From: DAOTZR01 sp034432595
GTDB lineage: Bacteria > Chloroflexota > Anaerolineae > B4-G1 > SLSP01
Direction of reading: 5' to 3'
Length of the DNA: 59,695 nucleotides
NCBI GenBank assembly: GCA_034432595.1
Contig: DAOUBT010000069.1
Span: 1 to 59,695, forward strand
The position numbers and the translations under genes were made by a program. The notes under the pieces were generated by a model. That model saw nothing but the letters and a program-made list of their open reading frames with translations. It did no database searches and was not told the DNA's origin. Position 1 is the first letter of the stretch, and every line of letters begins with the position of its first letter. Shown here piece by piece: positions 1-8,662 of the stretch.

Positions 1-197
1 GGTATGTGCCTGATGGACACCGCGCCGCAGCAGCCCGCTCTGACCGCGGGTTGACTTGGCTAATGTCAGTATGAGTATTGATAAGCCCTACCACCCCAAA
101 ATGACATCTGACGGGCAAGAAGCGCAAAGTGTCAGGTTCGACGCGCCCACAAGCGTCGAAGCCCTGGAAGGTTGCGCCGATGCGACGGCGCGCCCTT
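1..197. other. Left edge, no gene recognised
   Basis: No convincing coding region or RNA gene is visible between the window edge and the stop codon of the first gene. Short open frames here lack ribosome binding sites and overlap the neighbouring gene antisense. There is a TTGACT-like hexamer near position 53, but no well-placed -10 partner was found. Confidence 0.5.
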
Positions 198-1184
198 TCA
201 GGAGGCAGGCAGAAGAAGCCGCAGGTCAGGCACGTGGATTTCCAATCCAGCGTGTTGACCGGTGCCCTGGAAGAGCGTTTGTCCCGTCCGGCGGTCGCTC
301 AGGGATGCGGTGACGCGCGCCTGCAGCGTTTCGGCCACATCACGCCCCATGTCGCCGGGACGGGGACCGCGCAGCACCACCCCCGGCGCGTTCCAGGCCT
401 CGATGGCGAGCCGGTAGCGCGCATCCTCCACCACCAGATAGACGCGGCGCTCGTCCACCTGCAAGTCCGCCAGACGCGCCCCGGTGTAGGTCGCGAAGCG
501 ATAAAGTTGACCAACGGCCCTTATCCCCACAATGAAGCCGGGAAAAGCGCGCCCAAGCCAGGGGATGCGCGCCACAGAAGCGATGAGGCTGGTGCCGGGC
601 GTTTCAAAATGGTTACTCTGTAACCAGATCCAGGCCTGCGGGAAGCTGCGTCCCCAGTCTTTTTCGATGTAGCCCCGTCCGCCGGAGAAGTCCACGCGCT
701 GTCCGTCTATGTCCAGACTGCCGTGCAAGGTGTGATCCAGGCTGAGCACGCCGTGATAGCACTCCATCCACGGCAGCCAGGCGTACCAGCCCATAATGCC
801 CGGCGCGGTGAGCGTAACAGGCCAGGGGGTGAGCGGGCCAAAGGCAAGCTCGCCCCGCACATCTATGCCCTCGCCGCGCAAGTCGAGACGCAGCCCACGC
901 TCGCCAAAACGTTGCTCGCCTATCGCCAGGTCAAAGGCGCGCGGGGCGGGACGAAAAGCCTCCAGCGGGAAACGGTAGTAAGCCGTGCGCAGGCCTGTGC
1001 CGTCGAAGACCTGAATGAAGGCGTGCGGCCCCCCACCCCCCATGCCGCGCGTCATGCCGGGGATGAAGGCCAAACGGTGCGCACCATCCGCGCTGATGAG
1101 TTTGAAGTACCAGCCCTCAAAGTAAGGGGGACGCGCGCGCAGGTTCTGGAACCAGGCCGGGTGAAGGATGCGGAATGCAAGCAT
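198..1184 (-). CDS. Tocopherol cyclase-like family protein
   Basis: A 328-residue protein that resembles the tocopherol-cyclase-like family (PF14249), a lipocalin-related beta-barrel fold. The recognisable parts are the N-terminal HPAWFQNLRARPPYFEGWYFK segment type (PYFEGWYFK is the family hallmark), GRGYIEKDWGRSFP in the centre and WIWLQSNHF following it. The start is placed at 1184 rather than at an upstream in-frame codon because GGGAGG lies five bases before this ATG. Family members in bacteria without tocopherol synthesis are mostly uncharacterised, so no reaction is assigned. It is followed on the same strand by nothing within the window, and tRNA-Gly with its terminator lies just upstream. 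Confidence 0.8.
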   Translation of the reverse strand: MLAFRILHPAWFQNLRARPPYFEGWYFKLISADGAHRLAFIPGMTRGMGGGGPHAFIQVFDGTGLRTAYYRFPLEAFRPAPRAFDLAIGEQRFGERGLRLDLRGEGIDVRGELAFGPLTPWPVTLTAPGIMGWYAWLPWMECYHGVLSLDHTLHGSLDIDGQRVDFSGGRGYIEKDWGRSFPQAWIWLQSNHFETPGTSLIASVARIPWLGRAFPGFIVGIRAVGQLYRFATYTGARLADLQVDERRVYLVVEDARYRLAIEAWNAPGVVLRGPRPGDMGRDVAETLQARVTASLSDRRTGQTLFQGTGQHAGLEIHVPDLRLLLPAS

Positions 1185-1209
1185 GGGTACCTCCCTGAAG
1201 TATACAAAA

Positions 1210-1236
1210 CCGCCCGACACTTTTCATGTCGGGCGG
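1210..1236 (-). terminator. Terminator after tRNA-Gly
   Basis: A perfect 10-bp stem (CCGCCCGACA / TGTCGGGCGG) with a 7-nt loop is followed on the minus strand by TTTTG. It lies directly downstream of tRNA-Gly and before the next minus-strand gene. Confidence 0.8.
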
Positions 1237-1239
1237 TTG

Positions 1240-1311
1240 AGCGGGTAAAGGGATTCGAACCCTTGACATCTTGCTTGGGAAGCAAGCGTTCTACCTCTGA
1301 ACTATACCCGC
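1240..1311 (-). tRNA. tRNA-Gly (CCC)
   Basis: A complete cloverleaf is readable on the minus strand: acceptor GCGGGTA/TACCCGC, D-stem GTTC/GAAC, anticodon arm CTTGC-TTCCCAA-GCAAG giving anticodon CCC, and T-arm AAGGG-TTCGAAT-CCCTT. The discriminator is T, as usual for bacterial tRNA-Gly. CCA is not encoded. Confidence 0.95.
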
Positions 1312-1323
1312 AAGCTGGGGTGA

Positions 1324-1351
1324 TATATACCACAAATGGGAAAGTCGTCAA
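1324..1351 (-). promoter_or_regulatory. Promoter of tRNA-Gly
   Basis: On the minus strand TTGACG (1346-1351) and TATATA (1324-1329) are separated by 16 bp, and the tRNA 5' end lies 12 bases downstream of the -10 hexamer. Confidence 0.7.
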
Positions 1352-1411
1352 GTCGCGCGGGCAGCGGTGCCCCGCGCCGGACGACCATGCCTTCAAGCCG
1401 CATGAGGCTGA

Positions 1412-1466
1412 TTCCCGGCTTCAAGCTTCCAGTTTCCCGTTTCCAGCTCCCGGCTTCCAGCGCAGC
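1412..1466 (-). repeat. Heptanucleotide repeat, copy 1 (inside CDS end)
   Basis: Read on the minus strand this is a run of degenerate 7-mers (CTGGAAG, CCGGGAG, CTGGAAA, CGGGAAA, CTGGAAG, CTTGAAG). It forms the last codons and supplies the stop codon of the thioredoxin-VKOR gene. Related runs occur at 2538-2576, 6824-6893 and, more weakly, 38829-38855 and 41711-41742. Confidence 0.75.
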
Positions 1467-2524
1467 TCTAAACCGCTGCACAACAGCAAACATCCCGCCA
1501 TCAAGACCGCGGAGGTAAGACACCACAGGCATACAGCCCTCAGGACAAAAAGCTCCAAAGCTGTGAGGTAGATGGAAAATGCCACGCCGAAAAACGCCAT
1601 ACCCCACAGGAGCAGCGGGATGGCGCGCTGGAGCGGCGGACGCATCCAGCGCGCCGCAAGCCACAGCACAGCCAGGGCCAGATAGCCCACCCATCCCAGC
1701 AAAGCTACGGGCACGATGCCGAACAGGCGCGCGTAAGGGCTGCTCTGCACGGCGTTGCAATCGCCCACCGGCCCACACACCGCCGGGACAAGGCGCGTCT
1801 CCACATAGGTGAGATACCCCGCCACGCCCAGGCCAGCCAGGATGAGCAGCATGAATTCCCAACGCGGCAATTGACGCGGCCAGCCCACGCGCACCACCCG
1901 TCTCAGACTCAGGCCACTGACGCCAAGCAACAGGAGGAACACCAGGGCGGCCAACCCGCCACCACCTTTGATGATGAAAGTTCCGAGTTGGGAGCCTGGG
2001 GTAGAAGACTCTTCGCAGGACTCCGGCGCATTGACGTTGCAGTTTTCCAGGCCGCCGCTCAGGTGAATGCCGTGAGCGGTCGCCACAGCGGGGAGCGCCG
2101 CGCCACCTTCCGCAAGATAGCGCTCGATCAATGCCGGCAGGTTTTGCTCGATCTGGTCGCTGCCCATGAGGGCATCCTGTCCCACAATTAGCAGTGGAAT
2201 TCCTGCCTGCTCACGCGGGATGCCATACGCCTCGGCCAGGGCATAAAAGGTGTCCAAATCCGCTGCGCTGACCAGCTCGACGGCCTGAATATCCAACCTG
2301 TCACCATAGCGGGCCTCCAGAGGGGGCAACACGCGCTCGCGCACCTCATGGCAGTGGGGGCAGGTCTCTTTCCAGAAGAGAATCCCATGAACAACCGGCG
2401 TCGTGTTTTCAAGCCATGGATTAGACCACGTCCCCGGCACGGACCCTTGCGCTCGCACAGGCATCACCGTCAGGCCCGCCGCCAAGGCGGACAGCACCAT
2501 CAAAGCCACAAGACGATATTTCAC
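1421..2524 (-). CDS. Thioredoxin-like/VKOR fusion, membrane disulfide oxidoreductase
   Basis: A 367-residue protein expected to oxidise cysteine pairs of exported proteins and pass the electrons to quinone. A signal/anchor segment (residues 5-24) is followed by a periplasmic thioredoxin-like domain with CPHC at 55-58. A VKOR domain with about five membrane segments follows, carrying the loop cysteines C250 and C256 and the quinone-side CLWC motif (332-335). The order Trx-then-VKOR is opposite to the well-known cyanobacterial VKOR-Trx fusion. The start is a GTG with AGGAG eight bases upstream. The last ~14 residues (RWKPGAGNGKLEA) are encoded by a heptanucleotide repeat and are probably not conserved. 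The neighbouring secreted propeller gene lies 50 bp upstream on the same strand. Confidence 0.9.
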   Translation of the reverse strand: MKYRLVALMVLSALAAGLTVMPVRAQGSVPGTWSNPWLENTTPVVHGILFWKETCPHCHEVRERVLPPLEARYGDRLDIQAVELVSAADLDTFYALAEAYGIPREQAGIPLLIVGQDALMGSDQIEQNLPALIERYLAEGGAALPAVATAHGIHLSGGLENCNVNAPESCEESSTPGSQLGTFIIKGGGGLAALVFLLLLGVSGLSLRRVVRVGWPRQLPRWEFMLLILAGLGVAGYLTYVETRLVPAVCGPVGDCNAVQSSPYARLFGIVPVALLGWVGYLALAVLWLAARWMRPPLQRAIPLLLWGMAFFGVAFSIYLTALELFVLRAVCLWCLTSAVLMAGCLLLCSGLELRWKPGAGNGKLEA

Positions 2525-2537
2525 CCATTACGCTCCT

Positions 2538-2576
2538 ATTTCCAGCTTCCGGTTTCCCGTTTCCAGCTTCCAGCTT
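2538..2576 (-). repeat. Heptanucleotide repeat, copy 2
   Basis: On the minus strand the sequence from the stop codon of the propeller gene onward reads GCTGGAA, GCTGGAA, ACGGGAA, ACCGGAA, GCTGGAA. It fills the gap before the VKOR gene and abuts its Shine-Dalgarno AGGAG. Confidence 0.75.
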
Positions 2577-5271
2577 AGCGGTTGCGCAGCACCAGGGGCA
2601 GATTGACTTGCCGCGAGGGACCGCGCAAGAGATACTGTCCAGAGCGGCAGAAGGCCGCCGTAACGCGCCGCGCAGCTTGATTGTGTTCCTGCACCAGCGC
2701 CGGGTCGCACGTCGTCCCGGCCTCATTCCAATCGCTGCCGGTCCAGTACACGAGCTTCAAATCCTGCTTGTCCACAAGCGGCCCGGTCGCCCCTGGCGCA
2801 TACGTGAGCGCGGCCTGTAACGGGATGGCAAACGTCCCCGGATCCGGCAGCGCCGTCAGCGTGAAGGCCATGCCGGGCGAGTAATACCCTCCGCCGCTCT
2901 GACCGGGCACTAAGGCTACCGTCACCCCCGTGGTCTGCGTCACCGTGCTCGCGGGGAACGTGATGACCGTGGTCTGCCCCAGCGTGTCCGTGAGCGTCAC
3001 CGTGCGGGCCACGCCGGGCTGCAACGTTATCATAACCGGCAGCGGCGCCATCACGAAGTCCACATTATCCACATTAACTGGCAATGTCAAGAGACGCGAA
3101 AGCGGCGTGAAACTGTAGCCGGCCTTGCCAGGCGTAACGAGATAGGTCCCCGCCGCCAACCCCGTCAACTGATAGCGCCCGTCCGCGCCGGTCTGCACGG
3201 TGAGATTGCCGGGCATCACGGTGATGGTCACGTCGGCCATAGGGCGTGCCTGCGCATCCGTGACGCGCCCCGCCAGGGCGTAGGTGGGCGTGAGCTTGAG
3301 CGCAAAGGCGTCTCCACCCTGATTGTAGCTCGTATCGAACGCGCCCGCCGTGACGGGAAAATTAGCCGAGCGCGTCGTCCCCGCCAGATAAATCGCACTC
3401 TCGCGGACGGCCAGACCGTAGACAAAATCGGCATCGTTACCGCCTGCGCGCGTCCCGTAGAGCAGGGTGTTCGTAAGCGGGTTGACGTAGAGCGCAAAGC
3501 CGTCGTAGCCCCCCTGCGGCTGCGTATTGTACGCCCCCGCCGTCACAGGGAAGTTGGAAGAATCCGTATGTCCGCCCAGGTAAACAGCGGCGCTGCTGTT
3601 CACCACCACACGCGAGATGCGGTCGTGACTGCTGCCCCCCACATACGTGCCGTAAGCGAGCGTGCGTCCCGTCGAAGCCAACTTCACCAGGAAGCCGTCC
3701 GTCGCGCCGCCGCCGAACGTGTTCTGCCATGCACCTGCGGTAGTCGGGAAATTCGTGGAGGTTGTTTCGCCGACCACGTAAGCCACGTTGGCGTTATCGA
3801 GCGCAAGGTCCGTCGCCTCGTCATCCCCACTGCCACCGAGATACGTGCCGTATACCAGACTCCCGCCGTTGATGCCGAGACGCACGACAAAGGCATCCTG
3901 CGCGCTGGCGGGCTGCTTCTGGAAGGCATCCCCGCTCACCGGGAAGTCCGTGGATTCCGTGTAACCCGTCACGTAAGCGCCACCGGCGCTGTCCACGGCG
4001 ATGGCGTGAGGAACATCCGGCGCGCTTCCGCCCAGGTAAGTGGCGTAGATCACACCGCTGCCCGACGCATTGAGCTTGGCCACGAAACCATCCTCATCCC
4101 CATTAAAAGAAGCATCTAACGCGCCGGCGGTGACGGGGAAATCGGCAGAGAACGTGCTGCCGGTGATGTAAACGTTGCCGGAACCGTCCACGGCCACATC
4201 GTAGGCGCGGTCCGTATCCGTGCCACCGAGGAGCGTCGCGTACACAAAGGCGCCGGCGGCATCCACCTTGAGCGCAAAGGCATCCACAGGACCGTTAAAA
4301 GTGCGGTCAAACGCACCTGCGCTGGTGGGGAAGCCCAGCGAGTAGGTCTCGCCGACGACGTAGGCGTTACCGGAGGCGTCCACCGTCAAGCCGCGGGCCA
4401 GCTCCCAATCCGCGCCGCCGATGAGCAGCGCATAAAGCAGGTCGCTCCCATCCGGCTTGAGACGCGCCACAAAGACATCCGCCGCGCCCTGCAGGCTGCT
4501 ACCCGGACGGGTGGGAAAATTGGGGGAAAGGGTATCGCCCACCAGATAGAGCGAGCCATCCGACCCCACGGCGGCATCCAGCGCCCCCTCGGAAGCTGTG
4601 CCGCCCAGGAAAGTGCTGTAGCTGAGATCGGCGGGGCGGTCGGGGAAGGTGTCCGTCGTCGCGGTGGGAGCAGGGCTCAGGCGCACGCCATCCGCGCCTG
4701 GGGTCAGGGTCATGGGGATGATGTGGCCATCTGGAGCGTGGGCGACCATGGGGAACAAGGGTAGCTCACGCCAGCCCGCGCGCAGGACGGAACGCGCCGG
4801 GTCGGCTTCGAGCGTTGCGCCATCCAGGGCGAGGTGGACAGCCTGCAGGGCCGCGGGCGTGCCCAACCAGTGCCAGCCCGCGCCGTCAAGGACAAGGTCC
4901 ACGCCGGGATAGAGCGCCTCGTAGCGCACCCCACGCCACAGCGGCACATCGGCAAAAAGTCCGCGTTCATTCCAGTAGCTCAGGCGCGTGGCGCGGCGCT
5001 CCATCCCTGCCACACGCGGCGATGGTGCCGCATCGAGGAAGCGCAGGCGCACGGCGGAAACGCCATCCACCAGCCACAGGCCATCCTCAAGCAGCCAGAG
5101 CGTCTGCCCATCCAGACGCGCCTGGAAACGCACCTGCGGCGGGAACTGCCCAACATTTTCCACGATCCAACCCGGCGTCAGGCTCAGTGACGCCTGCGCG
5201 TGGATCGGGGAGAGGGTGAGAAAAGGAGCGAGAAGCAAGCCCAGCAAGGATACCAGCGTTATCGCTTTCAT
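2575..5271 (-). CDS. Secreted SBBP-type seven-bladed beta-propeller protein
   Basis: An 898-residue exported protein. A signal peptide (residues 1-26, cleavage near HAQA) is followed by an N-terminal ENVGQFPPQVRF region typical of DUF7948-type domains. Seven SBBP modules then run from about 205 to 675, each with a (Y/L)xGG...AVD..GN.Y(V/I)xGxT.S.(N/D)FP core. Seven modules suit a closed seven-bladed propeller. A carboxypeptidase-regulatory-like beta-sandwich (VTDAQARPMADVTI, about 680-760) and a C-terminal domain follow. The protein ends LPLVLRNR, a tail I associate with many exported Chloroflexota proteins. The ligand is unknown. GGAGGTGACC lies just upstream of the ATG. The stop codon abuts a heptanucleotide repeat. 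Confidence 0.85.
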   Translation of the reverse strand: MKAITLVSLLGLLLAPFLTLSPIHAQASLSLTPGWIVENVGQFPPQVRFQARLDGQTLWLLEDGLWLVDGVSAVRLRFLDAAPSPRVAGMERRATRLSYWNERGLFADVPLWRGVRYEALYPGVDLVLDGAGWHWLGTPAALQAVHLALDGATLEADPARSVLRAGWRELPLFPMVAHAPDGHIIPMTLTPGADGVRLSPAPTATTDTFPDRPADLSYSTFLGGTASEGALDAAVGSDGSLYLVGDTLSPNFPTRPGSSLQGAADVFVARLKPDGSDLLYALLIGGADWELARGLTVDASGNAYVVGETYSLGFPTSAGAFDRTFNGPVDAFALKVDAAGAFVYATLLGGTDTDRAYDVAVDGSGNVYITGSTFSADFPVTAGALDASFNGDEDGFVAKLNASGSGVIYATYLGGSAPDVPHAIAVDSAGGAYVTGYTESTDFPVSGDAFQKQPASAQDAFVVRLGINGGSLVYGTYLGGSGDDEATDLALDNANVAYVVGETTSTNFPTTAGAWQNTFGGGATDGFLVKLASTGRTLAYGTYVGGSSHDRISRVVVNSSAAVYLGGHTDSSNFPVTAGAYNTQPQGGYDGFALYVNPLTNTLLYGTRAGGNDADFVYGLAVRESAIYLAGTTRSANFPVTAGAFDTSYNQGGDAFALKLTPTYALAGRVTDAQARPMADVTITVMPGNLTVQTGADGRYQLTGLAAGTYLVTPGKAGYSFTPLSRLLTLPVNVDNVDFVMAPLPVMITLQPGVARTVTLTDTLGQTTVITFPASTVTQTTGVTVALVPGQSGGGYYSPGMAFTLTALPDPGTFAIPLQAALTYAPGATGPLVDKQDLKLVYWTGSDWNEAGTTCDPALVQEHNQAARRVTAAFCRSGQYLLRGPSRQVNLPLVLRNR

Positions 5272-5294
5272 CGGTCACCTCCACAGAAAATCAG

Positions 5295-5316
5295 AAAGGC
5301 CCCACAAGCGGCCTTT
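5295..5316 (-). terminator. Terminator after first LCP gene
   Basis: AAAGGCC/GGCCTTT with an 8-nt loop lies just downstream of the stop codon of the LCP gene at 5326, followed on the minus strand by CTGATTTTC. The T-tract is interrupted, so efficiency is uncertain. Confidence 0.55.
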
Positions 5317-5325
5317 GGGCCAGGG

Positions 5326-6822
5326 TTACCAGCAAGGCTGATAATCCTGCCCAATGACGATGCGCAATTTGATGCGCGCGTTTGCATCCGGCTGCCAGAG
5401 CAGGCGCTGGTCGGTGAGGGAGAAGGCGCGCAGCACCTCGTTCACGCCGCTGCCCTTGGTCACGTCGCCGTAGAAGAAAAGTTGGGTTCGCGCTTGCGGC
5501 GCGTCGTTATAGGGCACGATCACCGGAATAAAACCGTAAGTGTAAAGCCGATCCGCGGCGAGCTGATCCCAATCTGCATGACCGGAGGCGTTGACCACTT
5601 CCACCAGGATAGGATTTTGCGTAGCGCGGTTGGTGAGTGGCGCAGCAATCGCCTGCCGCAACAGTGGCTCAATTTTATCCCACAACGGAAGTACCACGCT
5701 CCCGCCGTACACCGTCACGTAAGGGCGCGTCTCGTCGGGGCCGATGTTGTAACGTCGCACATTCACCGGGTCGAGTTGAGCTGCCGTCACGGCAAGCTGC
5801 AGAATGTTGCCCAGGCCGAGATTGGTCTGGTACAGGTCGCGCGTCTGTTCATACATCTGCGGAGCAGAAGCAACCAGGTTCATCTGCTTGCCCTTAAGCC
5901 ACATCGCCTTGAGCACCTGCTGCTGACGGCGCTCGCGCGAGAAAGCGCTGGTCGTCAAACGCGAACGCGCATACCACAGGGCCAATTCGCCATCCATGTG
6001 ATGCACGCCCGGCTCCAGGGCAATGCGATGATAGGTCCCGTCCGGGTCGGGATAGGGCCAATAGTCCTCCAGACGGCAGTGAACGGGCACGTCAATGCCG
6101 CCTAACAAATCCACCAGGCTGATGAGGCCGTCAAAGTCCACCTTGACGTAAAAATCCGCCGTGATGCCGAGATTATAGAGCAGGGTCTGATTGAGCAATC
6201 CAAAGCCCCCACCCTCAACGCCGTACTTTTCCCCGTAAAGGTCTGCAAAATTGATACGGCTCATCCAGAAGTTAGGGATGTACACGTACAGGTCGCGTGG
6301 AACGGAGACGATGCTCACCGAGGGCACCTTGGGATAAATAACCACATACTGCACCACATCGGTGTGCCAGTCGCTCCATTGCGGACGTTTATCGCTGCCC
6401 AAAAGGAGGATGGTGATAGCGTCTTCCGGTATCTCCAGGGGTGGAACGCGGGTAGGCACCGGCAGGGTAGACGAAGGGGGAGCCGCGGGTGTGCCCAGTA
6501 ACGGGACAGGTGTCGGACGCACGCCGGAGAGCGGCGTGGGTGTCGGCGTAGCAGGCAATGGGGTCGGCGTGGCGGTGGGGGATGGGGTAAAAGTCGGCGT
6601 CGGCGTCCAGGTGGGAGGTAGCGCAAGGGCCATCTCCAACGGCGTTGGCGTGGGTGGTGACGTCGGCGCGGCGGTAAAGGTCGCCGTCGGCGAAGGCCAG
6701 GCCATCACGGTGGGCAAGGGCGCTGTTTCGACCCCGCTGCGCACGAAGGTGTACGCCATCCCGGCCCACAAGAAGGCCAACATCAGGAGAAGGACGATAA
6801 CGGCAATTTTATACAGACGCAT
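5326..6822 (-). CDS. LCP (LytR-CpsA-Psr) family protein with LytR_C domain
   Basis: A 498-residue membrane-anchored protein. Family members transfer undecaprenyl-linked polymers (teichoic acid or capsule-like glycans) to cell-wall peptidoglycan outside the membrane. One membrane segment (7-27) is followed by a long Pro/Thr-rich linker (about 35-125), an LCP catalytic domain starting ITILLLGSDKR with the VPRDLYVYIP arginine/aspartate motif, and a C-terminal LytR_C domain. It is a close paralogue of the gene immediately upstream, from which it is separated only by an ~80-bp heptanucleotide repeat. The repeat contributes the GGAAG in front of its ATG. The pair is probably co-transcribed. Confidence 0.9.
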   Translation of the reverse strand: MRLYKIAVIVLLLMLAFLWAGMAYTFVRSGVETAPLPTVMAWPSPTATFTAAPTSPPTPTPLEMALALPPTWTPTPTFTPSPTATPTPLPATPTPTPLSGVRPTPVPLLGTPAAPPSSTLPVPTRVPPLEIPEDAITILLLGSDKRPQWSDWHTDVVQYVVIYPKVPSVSIVSVPRDLYVYIPNFWMSRINFADLYGEKYGVEGGGFGLLNQTLLYNLGITADFYVKVDFDGLISLVDLLGGIDVPVHCRLEDYWPYPDPDGTYHRIALEPGVHHMDGELALWYARSRLTTSAFSRERRQQQVLKAMWLKGKQMNLVASAPQMYEQTRDLYQTNLGLGNILQLAVTAAQLDPVNVRRYNIGPDETRPYVTVYGGSVVLPLWDKIEPLLRQAIAAPLTNRATQNPILVEVVNASGHADWDQLAADRLYTYGFIPVIVPYNDAPQARTQLFFYGDVTKGSGVNEVLRAFSLTDQRLLWQPDANARIKLRIVIGQDYQPCW

Positions 6823-6823
6823 T

Positions 6824-6893
6824 TCAGCTTCCAGTTTTCAGCTTCAAGCTTCCAGTGGCCAGTTGCCAGCTTCCAGCTTCCAGCTCTCCGTTT
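6824..6893 (-). repeat. Heptanucleotide repeat, copy 3
   Basis: About ten degenerate 7-mers (GCTGGAA, GCTGGCA, ACTGGCC, ACTGGAA, GCTTGAA and similar, minus strand) fill the whole gap between the two LCP genes. They reach the ATG of the downstream gene, whose ribosome binding site is therefore repeat-derived. Confidence 0.8.
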
Positions 6894-6902
6894 CTCGCGC
6901 CG

Positions 6903-8360
6903 TTAAAAACACGGCTCATAATCCTCGCCCAGGATGATGCGCAACTTGACCGGTGCGGCCGGATCGGGCGAAAGCACCACATTCGCCGAAGAGATACCGA
7001 AAGCCTTCTGCAGCTCAGCCAGGCCACTACCTTTGGTGGTGTCCCCGTAGAAGATAATCTGCGTCGTCGTCTGCGTGATGCCATCCGAAGGCACGATGGT
7101 GGGGATGAAGCCGTAGCGATAGGCGCGATCCACCGCCAGTTGATCCCAATCCGCGTGGCTATTGCGGTTCAAAATCTCCACCTGTATCGGGTTTTGCGTG
7201 GCGCGGTTGGAGAGCGGACGCGCAACCGTCTCGCGGATGGGCACCTGCATCCGTTCCCAGTTGGGCAAGAAGACATTACCGCCCTGCTCGGTGGTGTACG
7301 GCTCCACATGATAACGCCCGATATTGTTTAGCTCCACGTTCACCGGATCGAGCTGAGAAGCCACGAGCGCCAGGTTGAGAATGTTGCCCAAGCCGAGATT
7401 GGTCTGATATAAACCTTTGGTCTGTTCGTAGAGCTTCGCCGCATCGGTCAGCAGGTTGAGCTGACGCGCGCGCCGCCACATCGCCACGAGTACCTGTTGC
7501 TGACGACGCTCGCGCGAAAAGACGCTCGTGGTTTTGCGTGAACGTGCGTACCACAGGGCCAACTCCCCATCCATGTGATACATACCCGGCTCAAGCGCAA
7601 TCCGATGATATTCGCCGTTGGCGTCGGGATAAGGCCAGTAGTCCTCCAAACGGCAATGGACGGGTACATCAATACCGCCCATCGTGTCCACCAGGCCAAT
7701 CAGACCATCGAAGTTGACCATAGCGTAGAACTGAGCTGTGATGCCGAGGTTGTAAAGCATGGTCTGATTGAGCAAACCGAAACCACCGCCAGGGTAGCGA
7801 TAGCGCTGTCCGAGCGCGTGCGCGGTGTTGATACGGGCCATCCAGAAATCGGGGACATAGACGTACAGGTCGCGCGGGATGGAAAGCACCGCGACGGATG
7901 GAATATCAGGATAAATCACCACATACTGAATGACATCGGTATTCCAGTAGTTCCAGTCCGGGCGTTGATCGCTGCCCAAAAGCACGATCGTGATGGCGTC
8001 ACGCGGAATGGCGAAGGCCGGCACCGGCGTAGGGATGGTAAAGGTCGAAGATGGATTAAGCGTAGGCGTCACGGTCCACGGGGCGGCCGTGGGGCGCACA
8101 CCGCGCACCGGCGTCGGTGTAGGCGTGAGGGTGCCGGCAACCGGCGGCGTTGGCGAAGGACCGCGCGTCGGCGTCGGCGTCCAGGTGGGCACGGGGGTAT
8201 GGGTCGGCAAAGGCGTGGGCGTGCGGCTCGGCACCACGTCCACTGTGGGCAAAGGCGGCGGCGCAGAGGCCGAAAGGGCTACGGCGCGATAGAGCACCGC
8301 ACCCCATATCAGCAAAATCACACCTAAAAGAGCACCTATCCGCAGCTTATAGGACCCCAT
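6903..8360 (-). CDS. LCP (LytR-CpsA-Psr) family protein with LytR_C domain, paralogue
   Basis: A 485-residue paralogue of the preceding LCP protein with the same order: membrane anchor (about 5-27), Pro/Thr-rich linker (about 35-115), LCP core (ITIVLLGSDQRPDW, IPRDLYVYVPDFW) and LytR_C at the C-terminus. Identity is high in the catalytic core (for example YARSR.T..FSRERRQQQVL in both) and low in the linker, so this is an old tandem duplication. The ATG at 8360 is chosen over the GTG directly before it; GGGGGC lies eight bases upstream, and either codon would work. A promoter is visible at 8448-8476. Confidence 0.9.
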   Translation of the reverse strand: MGSYKLRIGALLGVILLIWGAVLYRAVALSASAPPPLPTVDVVPSRTPTPLPTHTPVPTWTPTPTRGPSPTPPVAGTLTPTPTPVRGVRPTAAPWTVTPTLNPSSTFTIPTPVPAFAIPRDAITIVLLGSDQRPDWNYWNTDVIQYVVIYPDIPSVAVLSIPRDLYVYVPDFWMARINTAHALGQRYRYPGGGFGLLNQTMLYNLGITAQFYAMVNFDGLIGLVDTMGGIDVPVHCRLEDYWPYPDANGEYHRIALEPGMYHMDGELALWYARSRKTTSVFSRERRQQQVLVAMWRRARQLNLLTDAAKLYEQTKGLYQTNLGLGNILNLALVASQLDPVNVELNNIGRYHVEPYTTEQGGNVFLPNWERMQVPIRETVARPLSNRATQNPIQVEILNRNSHADWDQLAVDRAYRYGFIPTIVPSDGITQTTTQIIFYGDTTKGSGLAELQKAFGISSANVVLSPDPAAPVKLRIILGEDYEPCF

Positions 8361-8447
8361 CACGTTTGCCCCCTAAAACGACTTTTTTGCCATGAAGCGT
8401 AAACCATCACAACCGTTTGCGGCGAACCGCGAACACCAACAGCGTGT

Positions 8448-8476
8448 ATTCTACCCGGATAGCGCAGCTTGTCCAA
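8448..8476 (-). promoter_or_regulatory. Promoter for the LCP gene pair
   Basis: On the minus strand TTGGAC (8471-8476) and TAGAAT (8448-8453) are spaced by 17 bp, about 88 bases before the start codon. It is back to back with the promoter at 8488-8515 on the other strand. Confidence 0.55.
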
Positions 8477-8487
8477 TAAAACCCATC

Positions 8488-8515
8488 TTGAAAAGTGCAT
8501 AAACCATGCTAAACT
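8488..8515 (+). promoter_or_regulatory. Extended -10 promoter for the TPR/DUF2007 gene
   Basis: TTGAAA (8488-8493), a 16-bp spacer and TAAACT (8510-8515) preceded by CATGC, that is TGn upstream of the -10. The start codon is about 150 bases downstream. The CATGC-TAAACTT context recurs at 33088-33115 and 36005-36032. Confidence 0.6.
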
Positions 8516-8662
8516 TACCCGGTACCAGGGGCCTTGCTGAAGTGCTACAGCAATCCTTGCCAACAGCTCGACGAAACGACGGCATAGGCCTGTTGAAAGG
8601 ACGTTTTTCAGGCCGTCCAGGTTCCTGCACCTGATATTTCATCAATCACAACGGAGGCCAGC

